A stretch of 64,000 nt of DNA, taken from the NCBI GenBank assembly GCA_022410635.1, contig JAJVDF010000136.1:894968-958967 (forward strand), written 5' to 3'. A model generated the notes under the pieces. That model had not been told where the DNA came from. It saw only the letters and a program-made list of their open reading frames with translations, and did no database searches. The first letter of the stretch is position 1. Every line of letters starts with the position of its first letter. The position numbers and the translations under genes are program-made. This stretch comes from Tretioscincus oriximinensis. Its lineage: Eukaryota > Chordata > Lepidosauria > Squamata > Gymnophthalmidae. This document shows, piece after piece, positions 32,095-43,107 of the stretch.

Positions 32095-32825
32095 TAGGTA
32101 CTAGCAGGAAATAGCTGTGTTAGTGTGGGTCCAGAATATCTAGCAAGAGGTCTGGTAGCACCTTAGAAACTAATAAGAAAAAGAGGGCACAAAGAGCTTT
32201 TGCAGATAAAATGACTTCTTTAGATGGATAGACAGACAGAGATAGATAGACAGACAGACAGAGATAGATAGAGATACAGGCAGAGATAGAGAGACAGACA
32301 GAGATAGACAGACAGATAGATAGAGAGACAGACTGACAGACAGACAGATAGATAAGATAGATAGATAGATAGATAGATAGACAGCTAGACAGACAGCTAG
32401 ACAGACAGCTAGACAGACATAGATAGACAGACAGACAGACAGACAGAGATGGACAGACAGACAGATAGATAGATAGACGGACAGACAGACAGATAGATAG
32501 ATAGACGGACAGACTGACAGACAGAGATAGAGAAACAGACAGACCGACAAACAGACAGACAGACAGACAGACTGACAGATTGACGCCAGCCAGAGATAGA
32601 TAGACAGACAGGCAGGCAGACATTCTAGTAAGGGAGTCCCATAGAGACTAACAAGAAAAAGGGAGACGTGAGGAGCATTTTTAAGGTGGATGGACAGACA
32701 GATGAACAGACAGACAGACAGGTACAATATTCTAGCAATGGGGCCCCATAGCACCTTAGAGACTGACAAGTAAAAGGGAGGCAGCATGAACTTTACTAGA
32801 CAAGTTGGCTTCTCCAGATTCAGGG
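32095..32825 (-). repeat. GTAGAC-family units around long GACA/GATA arrays
   Basis: Minus-strand units at about 32108-32220, 32625-32682 and 32725-32825 are separated by tetranucleotide arrays: about 400 bp of (GATA/GACA)n at 32222-32623 and a shorter (GACA)n at 32684-32720. Units share GTCTAGCA-type starts, ACAAGAAAAAGGGAG and a core that ends before the array. Confidence 0.75.
32222..32623. repeat. (GACA/GATA)n microsatellite, about 400 bp
   Basis: Interleaved GACA and GATA tetramers with few interruptions. The long open frames on the opposite strand (Cys/Leu/Ser/Tyr-rich) are the translation of this repeat, not genes. Confidence 0.95.
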
Positions 32826-33578
32826 ATGAAGAAAGTGCTGGTTATTTATGCTGCTGGCAGTAGAAGGGCTATACATGTGCCCAGGGGTATGGAATTAAGG
32901 AGGTGACCCTCAATGCTGCAGCCCCTCACTACACCCCAGATGGCTGCCCAGCAACCTATTAATCATTGACCCCATGCTAAGCTTCCCAGTCTGAAGGATT
33001 CTGTGCCACCTCCAAAGGCCGAGCCACTTTATGCCCACACATGGAATACATAAACATACATAACTACATGCATACAGCTAAGCTGCTTTTCCCTTTGACT
33101 GCAGAACTGAAGCAGAAAACGATGATTCTTCTCCGGGGATTAATTGGGAACAAAAACCGCTTTTGCTATGAAAGCAGAAATAAAGCAGCTGGAGGGAAAA
33201 GCAAAATAAAACAAAATAAAAACCCGTGAGGGCAGGTGCTTGCAGAGGGCAATTAACACGTAAAGGCAAAAGGTTAAGCACCTTCCTCCTGGCTGGCAGT
33301 TCTCAGCTGCAAACGCTTTCTCCACTCCTGGGACTTCTGTTTCTATGCAACCCACAATTTGCCATGTTGCTAATCACAAACACATATTCACTAAGATGGA
33401 GCGTTGCCTCCTTCATAGCCACCCCAAGGCTAATGGGAAAGCAACCTGTGCAAGTGTCAGGGAGGCGGAGTTCTGTGAGGGACGTTTATGGTAGACCTAT
33501 AATGGCATATTTATAATATTCCCACATGAAACCTGGGATGGACCTTTGGACCTTTTATGGCTGTCATGGAGAGGCTTT
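32826..33578. other. No recognised feature
   Basis: About 750 bp of non-repetitive sequence without a convincing exon. Confidence 0.35.
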
Positions 33579-33772
33579 TTATTTTTATTTTTATTTATTT
33601 ATTTATACTTGTATCCCGCCTTATACCCGAAGGTCTCAGTGCGGCCAACCATAGGGTAGCACACATAGCTTTTGTTGCTTTCTTCGCAACAGACACCCTT
33701 TGCAGTAGGTGGGGCTGAGAGAGTTCAAAGAACTGTTACTGGCCCAAGGTCACCCAGCGGGCTTTCATGGAT
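33579..33772 (-). mobile_element. SINE B, minus strand, head lost
   Basis: (TTTA)n start, ATACCCGAAGGTCTCAGTGC tail, GGTCACCCAGCGGGCTTTCA. The tRNA-like head is missing and a CR1 end follows. Confidence 0.85.
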
Positions 33773-33794
33773 AGAAGGCTCAGTGGGGACGGGG

Positions 33795-33870
33795 CGAGAC
33801 AGAATGCTGGACTAGATGGGCTCTGGCCCCATCCAGCAGGGCTCCTCTTATGTTCTTATCTTCTACGTTC
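33795..33870 (+). mobile_element. CR1 3' terminal fragment
   Basis: GACAGAATGCTGGACTAGAT, CATCCAGCAGGGCTCCTCTT, ATGTTCTTATCTTCTACG. Confidence 0.85.
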
Positions 33871-34504
33871 TTGAAAGTGGGAGAGCACTTTTCAGACATG
33901 CCAGGCACACCATGTGCTTGCTTCCAGGGTTTATTATTAAAGGAAACCTTCAAAATGTTCCAGAAGCACCAAGGTTTCCCTCTGCCCATCAACATTCTGA
34001 AACATCCAGACCCAAAAAAAATCACATCGCTCACACTATCGGCAGGCAGCTGCTGATGTCGAAGAACGTGTGATCTGGTTGTTATGACTTCTTCCTCTCC
34101 CCTATAATCTCTTTTCTGCATATGAGGTACCAACAGTGCAAACGCGTGGAGGGTTGTACAGTTGACTTGCTTTGGAAATGGAGGCTGTAATTGTGTATCA
34201 AAGATCACTGATGGGATTCTCCCCTCATGCGCAAAAGGAAAAGGGTGAAATACAGATGAGGGGGAAGTGGCAATCAATAGGTCTGCTTGGACTGAGAGTG
34301 ATTTTTGAGAAAGAAGAGTTGAGGGAAGGAAAAATAACAACAAGGAGACAGGCTATTCCTTGACTTCTGAATAGAAATATACTGACAAGGTTTCACCTAC
34401 TTACTGCCCTCTAGATGGTACGGGTTACAGCTTCTATCAATCATTAAAAAAAAAAGCCATAAGCATCTCCCAGAGGAGACAATTCCAAGGTCTATGTGCC
34501 ATCA
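33871..34504. other. No recognised feature
   Basis: No repeat shared within the window. An open frame on the minus strand across 33780-34343 partly overlaps CR1 and has no known similarity. Confidence 0.3.
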
Positions 34505-34812
34505 CTGAAAAAGAGGAGGAAAAGGAAGAGAAGGAAAAGAAGGAAAAGAAGGAGATGAAGAAGATGACGATGAAGAAAAATCTAGTTTTTATATGTCGCT
34601 CTTCTCACAAGAAGGGATTCAGAGAGGCATAAAAGGTTATTTTTCATCTGAAGGCTTATGGTTGTACCCATTCATCTGCTTGCAAATATCTTTGCTTTTA
34701 AACTGCTGGGTTGGCTGAAGCTGACAATAGAGGGCGCTCACACATAGGCTTCGAACTCCATATCGCTTTTGAAACACTGAAGCTCTTAACTGCTGCACCA
34801 CTATGTCTCTTA
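34505..34812 (-). mobile_element. SINE A, minus strand, diverged
   Basis: (GAA/GGA)n start, TCACAAGAAGGGATTCAGAG tail, CTGAAGGCTTATGGT, AAACTGCTGGGTTGGCTGAA body, CACATAGGCTTCGAACTCC B box. Confidence 0.75.
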
Positions 34813-34822
34813 GGAAGAAAAG

Positions 34823-35042
34823 GAGGCATAGAGCTGGTTTTTATATCCCATTTTTTTCAATCCATAACCTTCTGTTCTTCTGTTTACAACAGATACCTTG
34901 TGAAGTCAGTGGGGTTGAGAGAGCTCCAAATAACTGGGGCAAGCCTAAGGGCACCCAGCTGGCTTCTTGGAGGAGTGCAGAATCTAACTGAGAGACTTTC
35001 AGATCTGAATCTGACCTTCTAACCACAAGACCAGATTGACAC
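34823..35042 (-). mobile_element. SINE B-like variant, minus strand
   Basis: TTTTTATATCCCATTTTTTT tail, CAACAGATACCTTGTGAAGT, GGGCACCCAGCTGGCTTC body, then a head ending TTCTAACCACAAGACCAG. The body is that of SINE B but the 3' end lacks the CCCTGAGACC tail. Confidence 0.65.
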
Positions 35043-35227
35043 TATTTGAGGTTCTCACCCATTGGGATATGTGATTGCCATATTTAAAGTTTGCATATCA
35101 GAAAATTCCATGGACTTCCACATAGTTTGAACTGTTATTTGGAAAAAAGCCCAGAGAGTTGTTGGATATTTTCAATGAGGGTTAGACAAAGAATGTTTAA
35201 GAATGTAATTTAATTTTTCAATAAATA

Positions 35228-35457
35228 TTTGTCTGGGTCGAGAACATCTAGCAAGGTCTTTTGTAGCGCCTTAGGGACTAACAAGCAAAATGTAGGCAAG
35301 ATGAGCTTTCAGAGATGATTCCACTTCTTCAGATGCTATGGAGTTCAAGCAAGGGGGTCTTATAGCTTGTAAGAGGCTAATTAAGAAAAATGTAGGCAGC
35401 ATGAGCTTTCATAGACAAATCTACTTCAGATGCAGAGAAACGCAGACAGTGAGACAG
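35228..35457 (-). repeat. GTAGAC-family, two minus-strand units
   Basis: Units at about 35232-35335 and 35345-35435, each with CTAGCAAG- or CAAGCAAGG-type start, GACTAACAAG-type block and AGCTTTCA core. Confidence 0.65.
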
Positions 35458-35640
35458 ACAGACAGTTTGGTAAAGTGGTTAGCGTGCCGGAATCTTATCT
35501 GGTCATCTCCCAATTCAATTCCACAACCCACCATGAAACCTGCTGTGTGACCTTGGGTCACTCGCAGTTTTTTAGAACTCTCTCAGCCCCACCTACTTAA
35601 CAGGTGCCTGTTGTGCAGAAAACAAGAAAATCTATGTGCG
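35458..35640 (+). mobile_element. SINE B, decayed, tail missing
   Basis: CAGTTTGGTAAAGTGGTTAG, GTGTGACCTTGGGTCACTC, AACTCTCTCAGCCCCACCTA, ending AAAATCTATGTGCGTCAC. Confidence 0.8.
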
Positions 35641-35666
35641 TCACTATTTGATGAAAGAGTCATTAC

Positions 35667-35803
35667 ATAAGAACACAAGAACATAAGAGGAGCCCTGCTG
35701 AAATGAGTCAGAGCCCATCTAGTCCAGCCTTCTGTCTCACACAGAGGCCCACCAATTGTACCTGGGCAGTCTGGAACAGTTGAAGGCAAAATCTTCAATT
35801 GTT
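35667..35803 (-). mobile_element. CR1 3' terminal fragment, minus strand
   Basis: ATAAGAACACAAGAACATAA, GTCCAGCCTTCTGTCTCACA, AGGCCCACCAATTGTACCTG. Followed by (ATC)n. Confidence 0.85.
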
Positions 35804-35824
35804 TTCAGCGTATTATAAATAAAT

Positions 35825-35825
<1 letters not shown>

Positions 35826-35867
<42 letters not shown>

Positions 35868-35868
35868 C
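35826..35868. repeat. (ATC)n microsatellite
   Basis: About 14 ATC units. Confidence 0.95.
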
Positions 35869-36032
35869 TAATATTCTATCAAGGGGTATCATAGTACCAT
35901 ACAGACTAACAAGAAAAAGGTAGGCAGCGTGAACTTTCGTAGACAAATCTATTTCTTCAGCTTTAAAGAAGATCTGCATCTCCTTTGTAGCATCTGAAGA
36001 AGTAGACTTGTTACACAAGTTCACAATCTAGA
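35869..36032. repeat. GTAGAC-family palindrome
   Basis: Minus-strand half (ATTCTATCAAGGGGTATCAT, AACAAGAAAAAGGTAGGCAG) and a plus-strand remnant (CATCTGAAGAAGTAGACTTG). Confidence 0.65.
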
Positions 36033-36044
36033 GAGAGAAGATGT

Positions 36045-36398
36045 TTACTTACTTATTTATTTATTTATACCACCCTATGCGCAAAGGTCTCAGAGTGGTT
36101 AACATTAAAAACACAATCAACATGTTAAAAAGAGCCATGAAGTGCATGTTATATTTATTGTTTCATTCATTCATTCATTTGCATTTTTATCCTACCCTTT
36201 ACCCAAAATTCCCCAGGGTGGGTCACAATCATAAAACAGAATATAACACGCATGGGAAAGAGTACAATCAATAAAGTAATAATAATGTGTGGAAGTGGGG
36301 GAGAACCTATTTCCTTAGCCAAAGGCCAGGGCAAAATGGGGAAACTTCAAAGATTTTCTAAAGAGCTGCAATGAGGCAGGCAGACATATGTCAAGGGA
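36045..36398 (-). mobile_element. L2-like LINE 3' ends, minus strand
   Basis: Two adjacent tails: CACCCTATGCGCAAAGGTCT after (TTTA)n at 36045, and CCTACCCTTTACCCAAAATT with CCCCAGGGTGGGTCACAATC after (CATT)n at 36165. The second continues through AGCCAAAGGCCAGGGCAAAA to 36398, where the MITE interrupts it, and resumes at 36602. Confidence 0.6.
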
Positions 36399-36601
36399 AG
36401 CTGACCAGATGACCCCTTTTTTGGGGGGGGGNTTGAAAACCCGTTTTTGGGGTGCCTCCCATTTTTTTCTGAGGAAAAAAAATTGAAAAAAATTGAAAAA
36501 AATATTTTTTGAAAACAAATTTCCTCAGAAAAAACTAGGAGGCACCCCAAAAATGGGTTTTCAACACNCNCNCCCCAAAAAGGGGTCATCTGATCAGCCT
36601 A
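36399..36601. mobile_element. TGACCAG-short foldback MITE, copy 3
   Basis: AGCTGACCAGATGACCCC to GGGGTCATCTGATCAGCCTA, arms of about 85 bp around an A/T-rich centre. Several Ns fall in the C run of the right arm. It interrupts the L2-like LINE. Confidence 0.87.
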
Positions 36602-36840
36602 GTAGGGGCTACCACCAATCTCTGGTTCTCACAACTGAGAGAGGTGGTACAGTCAGGAAGGCATTCTCTGTAAATCTTAGGGCATGAGCAGGTTGATACA
36701 TAAGGAAGCATTCCTTTTCCTTTAGATATTTGGAGTCCAGGTTATGCAGGGCCTTTGAATTCAGCATGGCTATTTGGGTTTGGTAGCAAATTGGCAACCT
36801 GTGTGGCACAATATTATCTGGACAGCTTTGTTTAGGTTCT
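36602..36840 (-). mobile_element. L2-like LINE, continued after the MITE
   Basis: GAGAGAGGTGGTACAGTCAG, GGCATTCTCTGTAAATCTTA, GGTTATGCAGGGCCTTTGAA. Shares its first words with 46000-46265. Confidence 0.5.
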
Positions 36841-37214
36841 TATAGGTGAAGAAAAAATTGAAGAGCTCCCAGTTGGCAAACACTGGCACAAAAGGGTAAA
36901 TTTAAAGGTTGTGGATACTTAATGTGAGGGCTTTTTTATAGCTATGTAGCTGGTGGAATAAAAAAACCTTTTCCGTCTCACGGTGGGTGGGTGGGAAGAG
37001 AATGTCTATCTTAAGAAAACTTCCTACTGAGTAACAACTACTAATACACAAAAATGACAATTTTTCTGCCGGTGGAAAAATGTACTTTCCTCATTGCAAG
37101 GTTGTGGAACTGACGAGAGGGATTTCTAAGTCAGTCAGGACATGGGATGTGGTCATACCTTTTAAATGAGTTGCTTTCAGNCAATCTGTAGTCAGTAGTG
37201 CTCATACTAAAAGA
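36841..37214. other. No recognised feature
   Basis: Nothing recognised. Confidence 0.3.
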
Positions 37215-37418
37215 TAGGCTGACCAGATGACCCCTTTTTTTTGGGGGGGGGGTGTGTTTGAAAACCTATTTTTGGAGTGCCTCCCGTTTTTTTCTGAGGA
37301 AATTTTTTTTTACAAAAATCTTTTTTTGAAAACATTTTCCTCAGACAAAACTGGGAGGCACCCTAAAAACGGGTTTTCAACATCCCCCCCCCCCAAAAGA
37401 GATCATCTGGTCAGCCTA
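37215..37418. mobile_element. TGACCAG-short foldback MITE, copy 4
   Basis: TAGGCTGACCAGATGACCCC to GATCATCTGGTCAGCCTA. TAAAAGA lies directly on both sides (37208-37214 and 37419-37425), a 7-bp target-site duplication, or 8 bp with one change. Confidence 0.9.
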
Positions 37419-37596
37419 TAAAAGAGCACATTCTAATTTATACCCAGACAATCCCCTTCCATTCTGGACCTTGCTACTTAAAGATTTATCCTGACACTGG
37501 GCACAGTTGCATATAGACAGGATCAAAAATCTGTTTTCAAATTGAATCTTTGTTGCATTTGCTGTTACATATACAATACCAACAGATTTCAAACCT

Positions 37597-37641
37597 TACT
37601 TTCCCTCCTGTTAGTCTCTAAAGTGTTACTCTTGCCAGAAA
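37597..37641 (+). repeat. GTAGAC-family fragment
   Basis: CCTCCTGTTAGTCTCTAAAG and TGTTACTCTTGCCAGAA match the inner end of a unit. Confidence 0.45.
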
Positions 37642-37687
37642 CTCTGTTACAGATTAGCCCAGTTCCAATTTTGAATTCTGTCCCAAC

Positions 37688-37888
37688 TAGGCTGACCAGA
37701 TGACTCCTTTTGGGGGTGGTGGTTGAAAACCCGTTTTTGGGGTGCCTCCCGTTTTTTTCTGAGGAAAAAAAAAGTTTTTTGAAAAAAGAAATCTTTTTGG
37801 AAAACATTTTCCTCAGAAAAAACTGGGAGGCACCCCAAAACCGGGTTTTCACCCCCCCCCCAAAAAAAGAGGTCATCTGGTCAGCCTA
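37688..37888. mobile_element. TGACCAG-short foldback MITE, copy 5
   Basis: TAGGCTGACCAGATGACTCC to AGGTCATCTGGTCAGCCTA with the GGTTTTGGGGTG core in inverted pairs. No clear duplication at the flanks. Confidence 0.88.
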
Positions 37889-38479
37889 GCAACACTTCTT
37901 CTTTGCTTATAGCTTTGGACTGTGTTGTTAATTAGTATGCTTCTCCTATTGTTCCTCCTTTGAGATCATTAATGGAAAAGTTAAACAGCATTGATTTCTG
38001 TGGCACTGTTTACAGCCTTCCAATTACATTTTGGGGTCACATGGCTTGCTAATACAGAGCCTAGCTCCAAATAATAACGTAAGACGGATTATTTTAGGAG
38101 AGGCGTATTCTCACTACTGATTTTGTCCAATAATATTTAGTTTTCTCTATGGGAATGTGCTTCAGTGAAGATTAAATACCGAGCTATAGAGGTGGCTGCT
38201 ATTTAGACTTATTATTCCAATACAATATACAGTAGATTGAACGGTATCTGTGGCTGGTGTAGAACTTGCAACTATCACTTATCTATATGAATAAACTGCA
38301 TTGCAGCAATCCACCTTCTGACTGAGGTGATTGAACAAAATGTCTGCCTATAGCATTGAAGACACATGATTGGCCAACCACAACAACACGTTTTAACTGG
38401 CTTTTGGGTGAATACATGCCATTCTCCTTCCCACCTTCAGGTAGTCTTTTAATATGCCAATTTTGTAATTTTGTTTTTA
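37889..38479. other. No recognised feature
   Basis: Nothing recognised; A/T-rich. Confidence 0.3.
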
Positions 38480-38548
38480 TTTGTGACCACCCTGAGACCT
38501 TTAGGTATAGGGTGGGATACAGGTATAAATAAATAAATAGATAAATGA
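38480..38548 (+). mobile_element. SINE B tail fragment
   Basis: GTGACCACCCTGAGACCTTT and GGTATAGGGTGGGATACAGG, then (AAAT)n running into trinucleotide repeats. Confidence 0.75.
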
Positions 38549-38760
<212 letters not shown>

Positions 38761-38767
38761 ATGATCC

Positions 38768-39014
38768 AAGCTAACAGCTTGGATAGTTTCAAGACAGGAC
38801 TAGACAGGTGTATGGAGACCAAGGGATACTAGGATGGATGTCTGGATGTTGCCTCCGGGATGGAACAACAGGTAGTGCTCCTGAAGTGCCATTTGCAGGG
38901 GCATATTTTGCTTTCCTCTGTTTGGACTGCCCAGGTGTACCTGGTGGGCCTCTGTGTGAGACAGAATGCTGGCCTAGATGGGCTGTGGCCTGATCCAGTA
39001 TGGCTCTTCTTATG

Positions 39015-39018
<4 letters not shown>
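38768..39018 (+). mobile_element. CR1 3' end inside a GAT/AAT microsatellite
   Basis: AGCTAACAGCTTGGATAGTT to GTATGGCTCTTCTTATG. GATGAT repeats precede and follow it, so it probably landed inside the tract. Confidence 0.88.

Positions 39019-39054
<36 letters not shown>
39019..39054 (+). repeat. (GAT)n microsatellite
   Basis: About 12 GAT units directly after the CR1 end. Confidence 0.95.
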
Positions 39055-39059
39055 TACTA

Positions 39060-39172
39060 CTCATCCTGTGAAGTAATGTCTATTGTACTGGCTTCAAGGA
39101 GGCGTGGGGAATTGGATTGGGAGTTTTCCAGATATGAGTCCAGCACGCCAACCACCACACTAAACTGGTTCC
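39060..39172 (-). mobile_element. SINE B head-proximal fragment
   Basis: CTGGCTTCAAGGAGGCGTGG, GATATGAGTCCAGCACGCCA, CCACCACACTAAACTGG. Confidence 0.7.
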
Positions 39173-39518
39173 TGCCATCCTGTGAGCCACTGTGAACAAA
39201 ACACTCACACTGCCTGGGCAAAACACTCACACATTGCCACTTGCTCCCAACTGCATTACACCCATACCACTCATACTGCACCAGCAGAGTGTCCATGCCC
39301 ACATTTGCAGGCTTTTCTAACTAATCTATAATAATAGAAGTCTACAATATTGGCATTGTTCCACAGGGGCAGGTGATTATACAGACACAAAGGGAGATTC
39401 AAAATATGGAATTAATGATTGGTGCAATAATAAATTTAATTATGCAAAGAAGTGTAATTTGGACAGTAGATAACAGGCTTTTTTGGGTTTGTGAAAATGA
39501 AAGAATGTAAACTGAGAG

Positions 39519-39766
39519 TAGGGCTGACCGGATTTTCTGAGGCCCAAACCGGGGAAATTAATATTCACGCTAATTCATGAATATGCAAATCACCCACCAA
39601 CATGTATACTCCTCCAAAATCCTCGCCCGAGAAACCCACGAAGCATGCAAGTGAGAAATTTTCAAAGTGCATGAAAAATTTGCATTTTTAAATTTTTACC
39701 GAGGGGAGTATGCCTGAGCCCTCTAGTGGTGGTGCAGTGAATTTAAAAAAAAATCAAAAACATTTT
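39519..39766 (-). mobile_element. TGACCAG-long MITE, truncated, minus strand
   Basis: TAGGGCTGACCGGATTTTCT, GAGGCCCAAACCGGGG, octamer pair region AATATGCAAATCAC, and a CTCTAGTGGTGGTGCAG block, then lost. It is the 3' half of the family in reverse orientation. The minus-strand motif at 39718-39729 is CCACTAGAGGGC. Confidence 0.8.
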
Positions 39767-39854
39767 TTTAGCTACGTGTGCCATGGTAGCAGAAGGACAA
39801 GACATTATATTACAAAGTCTATGAAATTTGATGACAGTTTAATGTCGTCATATG

Positions 39855-40433
39855 TAGGCTGACCAGATGACCCCTTTTGAGGGGGAAAACCCGGTTTTGG
39901 GGTGTCTACTCTGCCCACCCGGGTGGGGGCGCTATTTCCCCAGGTTTTGCTGAGGAATTTTTTTTNAAAAAAATATTAATATATATATATTGAATCTTTT
40001 TTTAAAGAAAAAATTACTGCACTATCACTAGGGACTCTGGCATCTGGGTCCAGCTCCTGAAGGCACACTCCCCTCAGTAAAAAATAAAAATTTCTCACAC
40101 ACTTAAAAAATTTCTCATGCAAAAAAATTATTTTTGAATTTTTAAAAAAGAAATTCACTGTATCACCACTAGGGGGCTCTGGCAACTGGGGCAAGCTCAT
40201 GAAGGCACCCTCCCCTCAGTAAAAAAAATGTGCAAATTTCTGTTGCACTCCAAAAATTCTTGCACAGTTTAAAAATTCTCACGCACTTTAAAAATTTCTC
40301 ACATGCTTCACAGATTTCTCAGGTGAGAATTTCAGAGGGGAATGGATGTTGGTGAGTGATTTGCATATTTATGAATATGCAAATTAGCACGAATATTAAT
40401 AACCCCAGTTTGGGCCTCAGAAAAACTGGTCAC
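39855..40433 (+). mobile_element. TGACCAG-long MITE, copy 3
   Basis: TAGGCTGACCAGATGACCCC at the left, CTGGTCACA at a decayed right end. Both internal units are present (ATCACTAGGGACTCTGG and CCACTAGGGGGCTCT), as is the octamer pair TTGCATATTTATGAATATGC near 40361. Confidence 0.88.
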
Positions 40434-40477
40434 ATTTTAAGAAGTACGGCGATTTCTCTACGAAAGGGAATCTGGAG

Positions 40478-40618
40478 AAGTAGACTTGTGTAAGAAAGAA
40501 TATCTGAAGTAGGCTTGTCTATGGAAGCTCACAGTGTCTTCCTTTTACTTGTTAGTCTCTTGAGGTGCTATGAGATCCCCTTGTTAGATATTTTGGAACC
40601 AGACTATTCCTTTTAAAT
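40478..40618. repeat. GTAGAC-family units, plus strand
   Basis: GAGAAGTAGACTTGTGTAAG, GAAGTAGGCTTGTCTATGG, TTACTTGTTAGTCTCTTGAG, ATCCCCTTGTTAGATAT. Confidence 0.65.
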
Positions 40619-41262
40619 CTAACCTCTATATTCTGCACCAGCTGCAACTGAGGGTATTTTTTTTTAAAAAAAAACTCCTTAAAATTAGGCTGAAAATATG
40701 AAACCGCCTTAATAAACAGCTCAGTTACGGGCCAGCAGAGCATCACTATTTTTCTGCATAGCAACTGATCTAGGATTTCAGAGGGGTTGTCTTAAAACTG
40801 AACTGGGAAATGAAAGAAAGAGAAAGAAATGTAATAAAATAATAAAGTGCCCAGGGTCACTGAGAAAACAGCAACCATATCCATCAACCAACCAACCATG
40901 TTACAGGTTATATATGTGTGAAGAAATCCTAAATCTCAGCAGGAGAGTAATGAGGTAGAACAACAAATGCTACATCCACACACACAAACACATGCCCATC
41001 CCATTCATTGTTTTCTGACTTTATTTCTACTTTGGCTACTTTCTTCTTGCAATTGCCAGGGAGTGAGCGGTGCTAACAGATTTTCAAGGTGGATATTTAC
41101 AAGGTGCTATGAAGATGACACTCCAGGTAGGGACCCACGTAGGGCTATGGGATGCCCATATTTAGCTAGACATACTCATATTTTGATGCTTTTTTTTGCA
41201 TTTTTGGAAGGGGAGATGTTTGAGTTCTTTGGGAAGAACTATCCTATAGATAAAGACCAGCA
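40619..41262. other. Non-repetitive stretch with a possible small exon
   Basis: No repeat recognised. Bases 41060-41126 could be an internal exon: a pyrimidine-rich stretch and TTGCCAG precede it and GTAGGG follows. The in-frame peptide ends RWIFTRCYEDDTP. I do not recognise the protein and the call is weak. Confidence 0.2.
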
Positions 41263-41412
41263 AAGGAGCTAGCAGCACTTTGAGACTAACTTGAGAAAAG
41301 TGGGTGGCATAAGCTTTCGTAGACACGTCTACTTTTTCAGATGCATCTCAAAGTGCTACTAGCTCCTTTGCTGGACTTTCTACTAGACTAATACAGCTAT
41401 TTCTCTGAAATT
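41263..41412. repeat. GTAGAC-family palindrome, compact
   Basis: CAAAGGAGCTAGCAGCACTT, AAGCTTTCGTAGACACGTCT, then AAAGTGCTACTAGCTCCTTT and TACAGCTATTTCTCTGAA: the two outer parts with almost no spacer. Confidence 0.7.
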
Positions 41413-41852
41413 GACTATAGATAAAGAGGCAGCCATGATGGTTTGTCCAATCACTGGGCAAGGGGGCCGTAACTCTCGCCTTTCCTGGTGATTGGTCAAA
41501 CCACACCGCCAGTGTTGGGGAGGCAGCGGGAACCAGCCATAGATACATGCCAGTTGGCCCCTCTCCCAGCCTCCCTGTCTCCCCCACTGAGGAAGGAAGG
41601 AGTAGCTGGGGGAAGTGGAAGGAACTGAGCCTGGATGAGGACTTNACTGGTATGCGCCTGAAGTTCTCACCACCTCCCCTTTCTTCTGAATCCCAAGTCC
41701 TCCCCCAGCTGCTCCTACCTTCCTTGGCATCCAGGGTAGAGGGGAGGTGGCAGCAATTGATGGCCAATCCATTCCGTCCGCCTCCCCCTTTCCCCTGGAT
41801 AACAACAAAGGTGAGCCAGCTGCATGGTGGGACGGGAGGCTAGAGCCCAAGC
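41403..41852 (+). repeat. Family E interspersed repeat, plus strand
   Basis: CTATAGATAAAGAGGCAGCC, TTTGTCCAATCACTGGGCAA, GGTGATTGGTCAAACCAC and the end GGGAGGCTAGAGCCC. Matches the minus-strand copy at 3673-3990. The middle part is C/T-rich and unrelated to coding. Confidence 0.55.
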
Positions 41853-41889
41853 TTATTTCTTATAGCCAGCTCAGGCTCATCCTACTAGT

Positions 41890-42055
41890 AAGAATATAAG
41901 AACATAAATGGAGGCCTGCTGAGTGGGGCCTCAGCTTCTATAGTCCAGCATTCTGTCTCATCCAGTGGCCCACCAATACCACCTGGACACCCTCAAGCAC
42001 CTGTTCTCAACTCCCTGCAAATGGTTTTCCAGAAATTCTGTCTGCTGCACAAAAT
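41890..42055 (-). mobile_element. CR1 3' end, diverged, minus strand
   Basis: ATATAAGAACATAAATGGAG, TCCAGCATTCTGTCTCATCC, CTCCCTGCAAATGGTTTTCC. Confidence 0.8.
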
Positions 42056-43107
42056 TTACAATAGAATACAAAATGATACAAAAGAAAAAGAAGGGAAGAA
42101 CAAACACTTCCTCCCCTGGATGATCAATAAAGATTAGGTAAAATTAAAATAGACTTATTACTCTGTGTATTCCATCCTTACNTTTATGGTTATGATAATG
42201 CTATTATCATTATTAACATAACTCAGAAAACAGAACCACTTTTCTTCCCAGTTTACCCTATGCCTCCATCTTAAATATAGAAGATGACGATGTTTTAGTA
42301 CCTCAAATTTGAATTGTTCTACTACATTTGAAAGGTTTTTTCTTTTAAGTCCACACTGTGGATTCGTTTCACCCCAGTGTAGCAGTTGTTTGTGCCGCCA
42401 TAAAGAATTATTTCAGAATTCATTTACAATTTCTGTCGCTCTTTAGGTCATCCTACACTCAAAATAAATGTAATTCTGAACTTCTATTAACTCTTATTCC
42501 CATTATTTTATCAATCTTTAGTCCTAAATGATGAGTCTATCTGTGTACAAAAAGATAGAATGCTGGGTTTGACAGAAAACATTTCTTGAGTTTCTTGACT
42601 AAATGGGGCCTCTTACTCAAAGTAGCCAGACTGGACACTTCTCTTTGTTTGAGATCCAACTACATGTCTGCACTGTATCATCAAAAATCTGCATATTGGT
42701 TATCCTTTGTATTATAAGGTACTATCCAGTTGTGGGGTTCGGCGAACACTCAGAGATTAAAATCAATGATAAAATCTCCTTTCATAGAGGAGCTGCCAAC
42801 AATCAAAAAGCTCCAGGCAGCTTTTTTAATTGGCAAAAGGGGTCGCCAATCCCTGAACCAATGGGAGGGCTGCCTAGGAGGGGCCCCATGCTGCTGAGAC
42901 GCCAAGCCATCCCAGCTGATCCAATGCATGTAGTGGAGTGGAGAATGTAACAGAAGGAAGGGAGAAGCACAGGAGGGAGGAGGGGAAGAGGAAGAAAAGG
43001 AGGGGAGATGCTAAAGAGCCTGTTCTGATGCCTCAGAATGGGCTCTTCCACACGTTCCAAAATAATTGCACTTNAGAACAAGCCACTAAATATGAAAATA
43101 AATACCT
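42056..43107. other. Mostly unrecognised
   Basis: Includes a segment at 42740-42910 with inverted CCAAT-like words (TTAATTGGC, CGCCAATCC, ACCAATGGG) that recalls family E but does not align. Nothing else recognised. Confidence 0.3.

Noticed and set aside
32120..32787. Long Cys/Leu/Ser/Tyr-rich open frames on the minus strand
   Set aside because: They are the translation of the (GACA/GATA)n array and its GTAGAC-unit flanks; no gene structure.
33780..34343. 187-residue minus-strand frame
   Set aside because: Its end lies in a CR1 3' end and the rest has no recognisable domain; probably chance.
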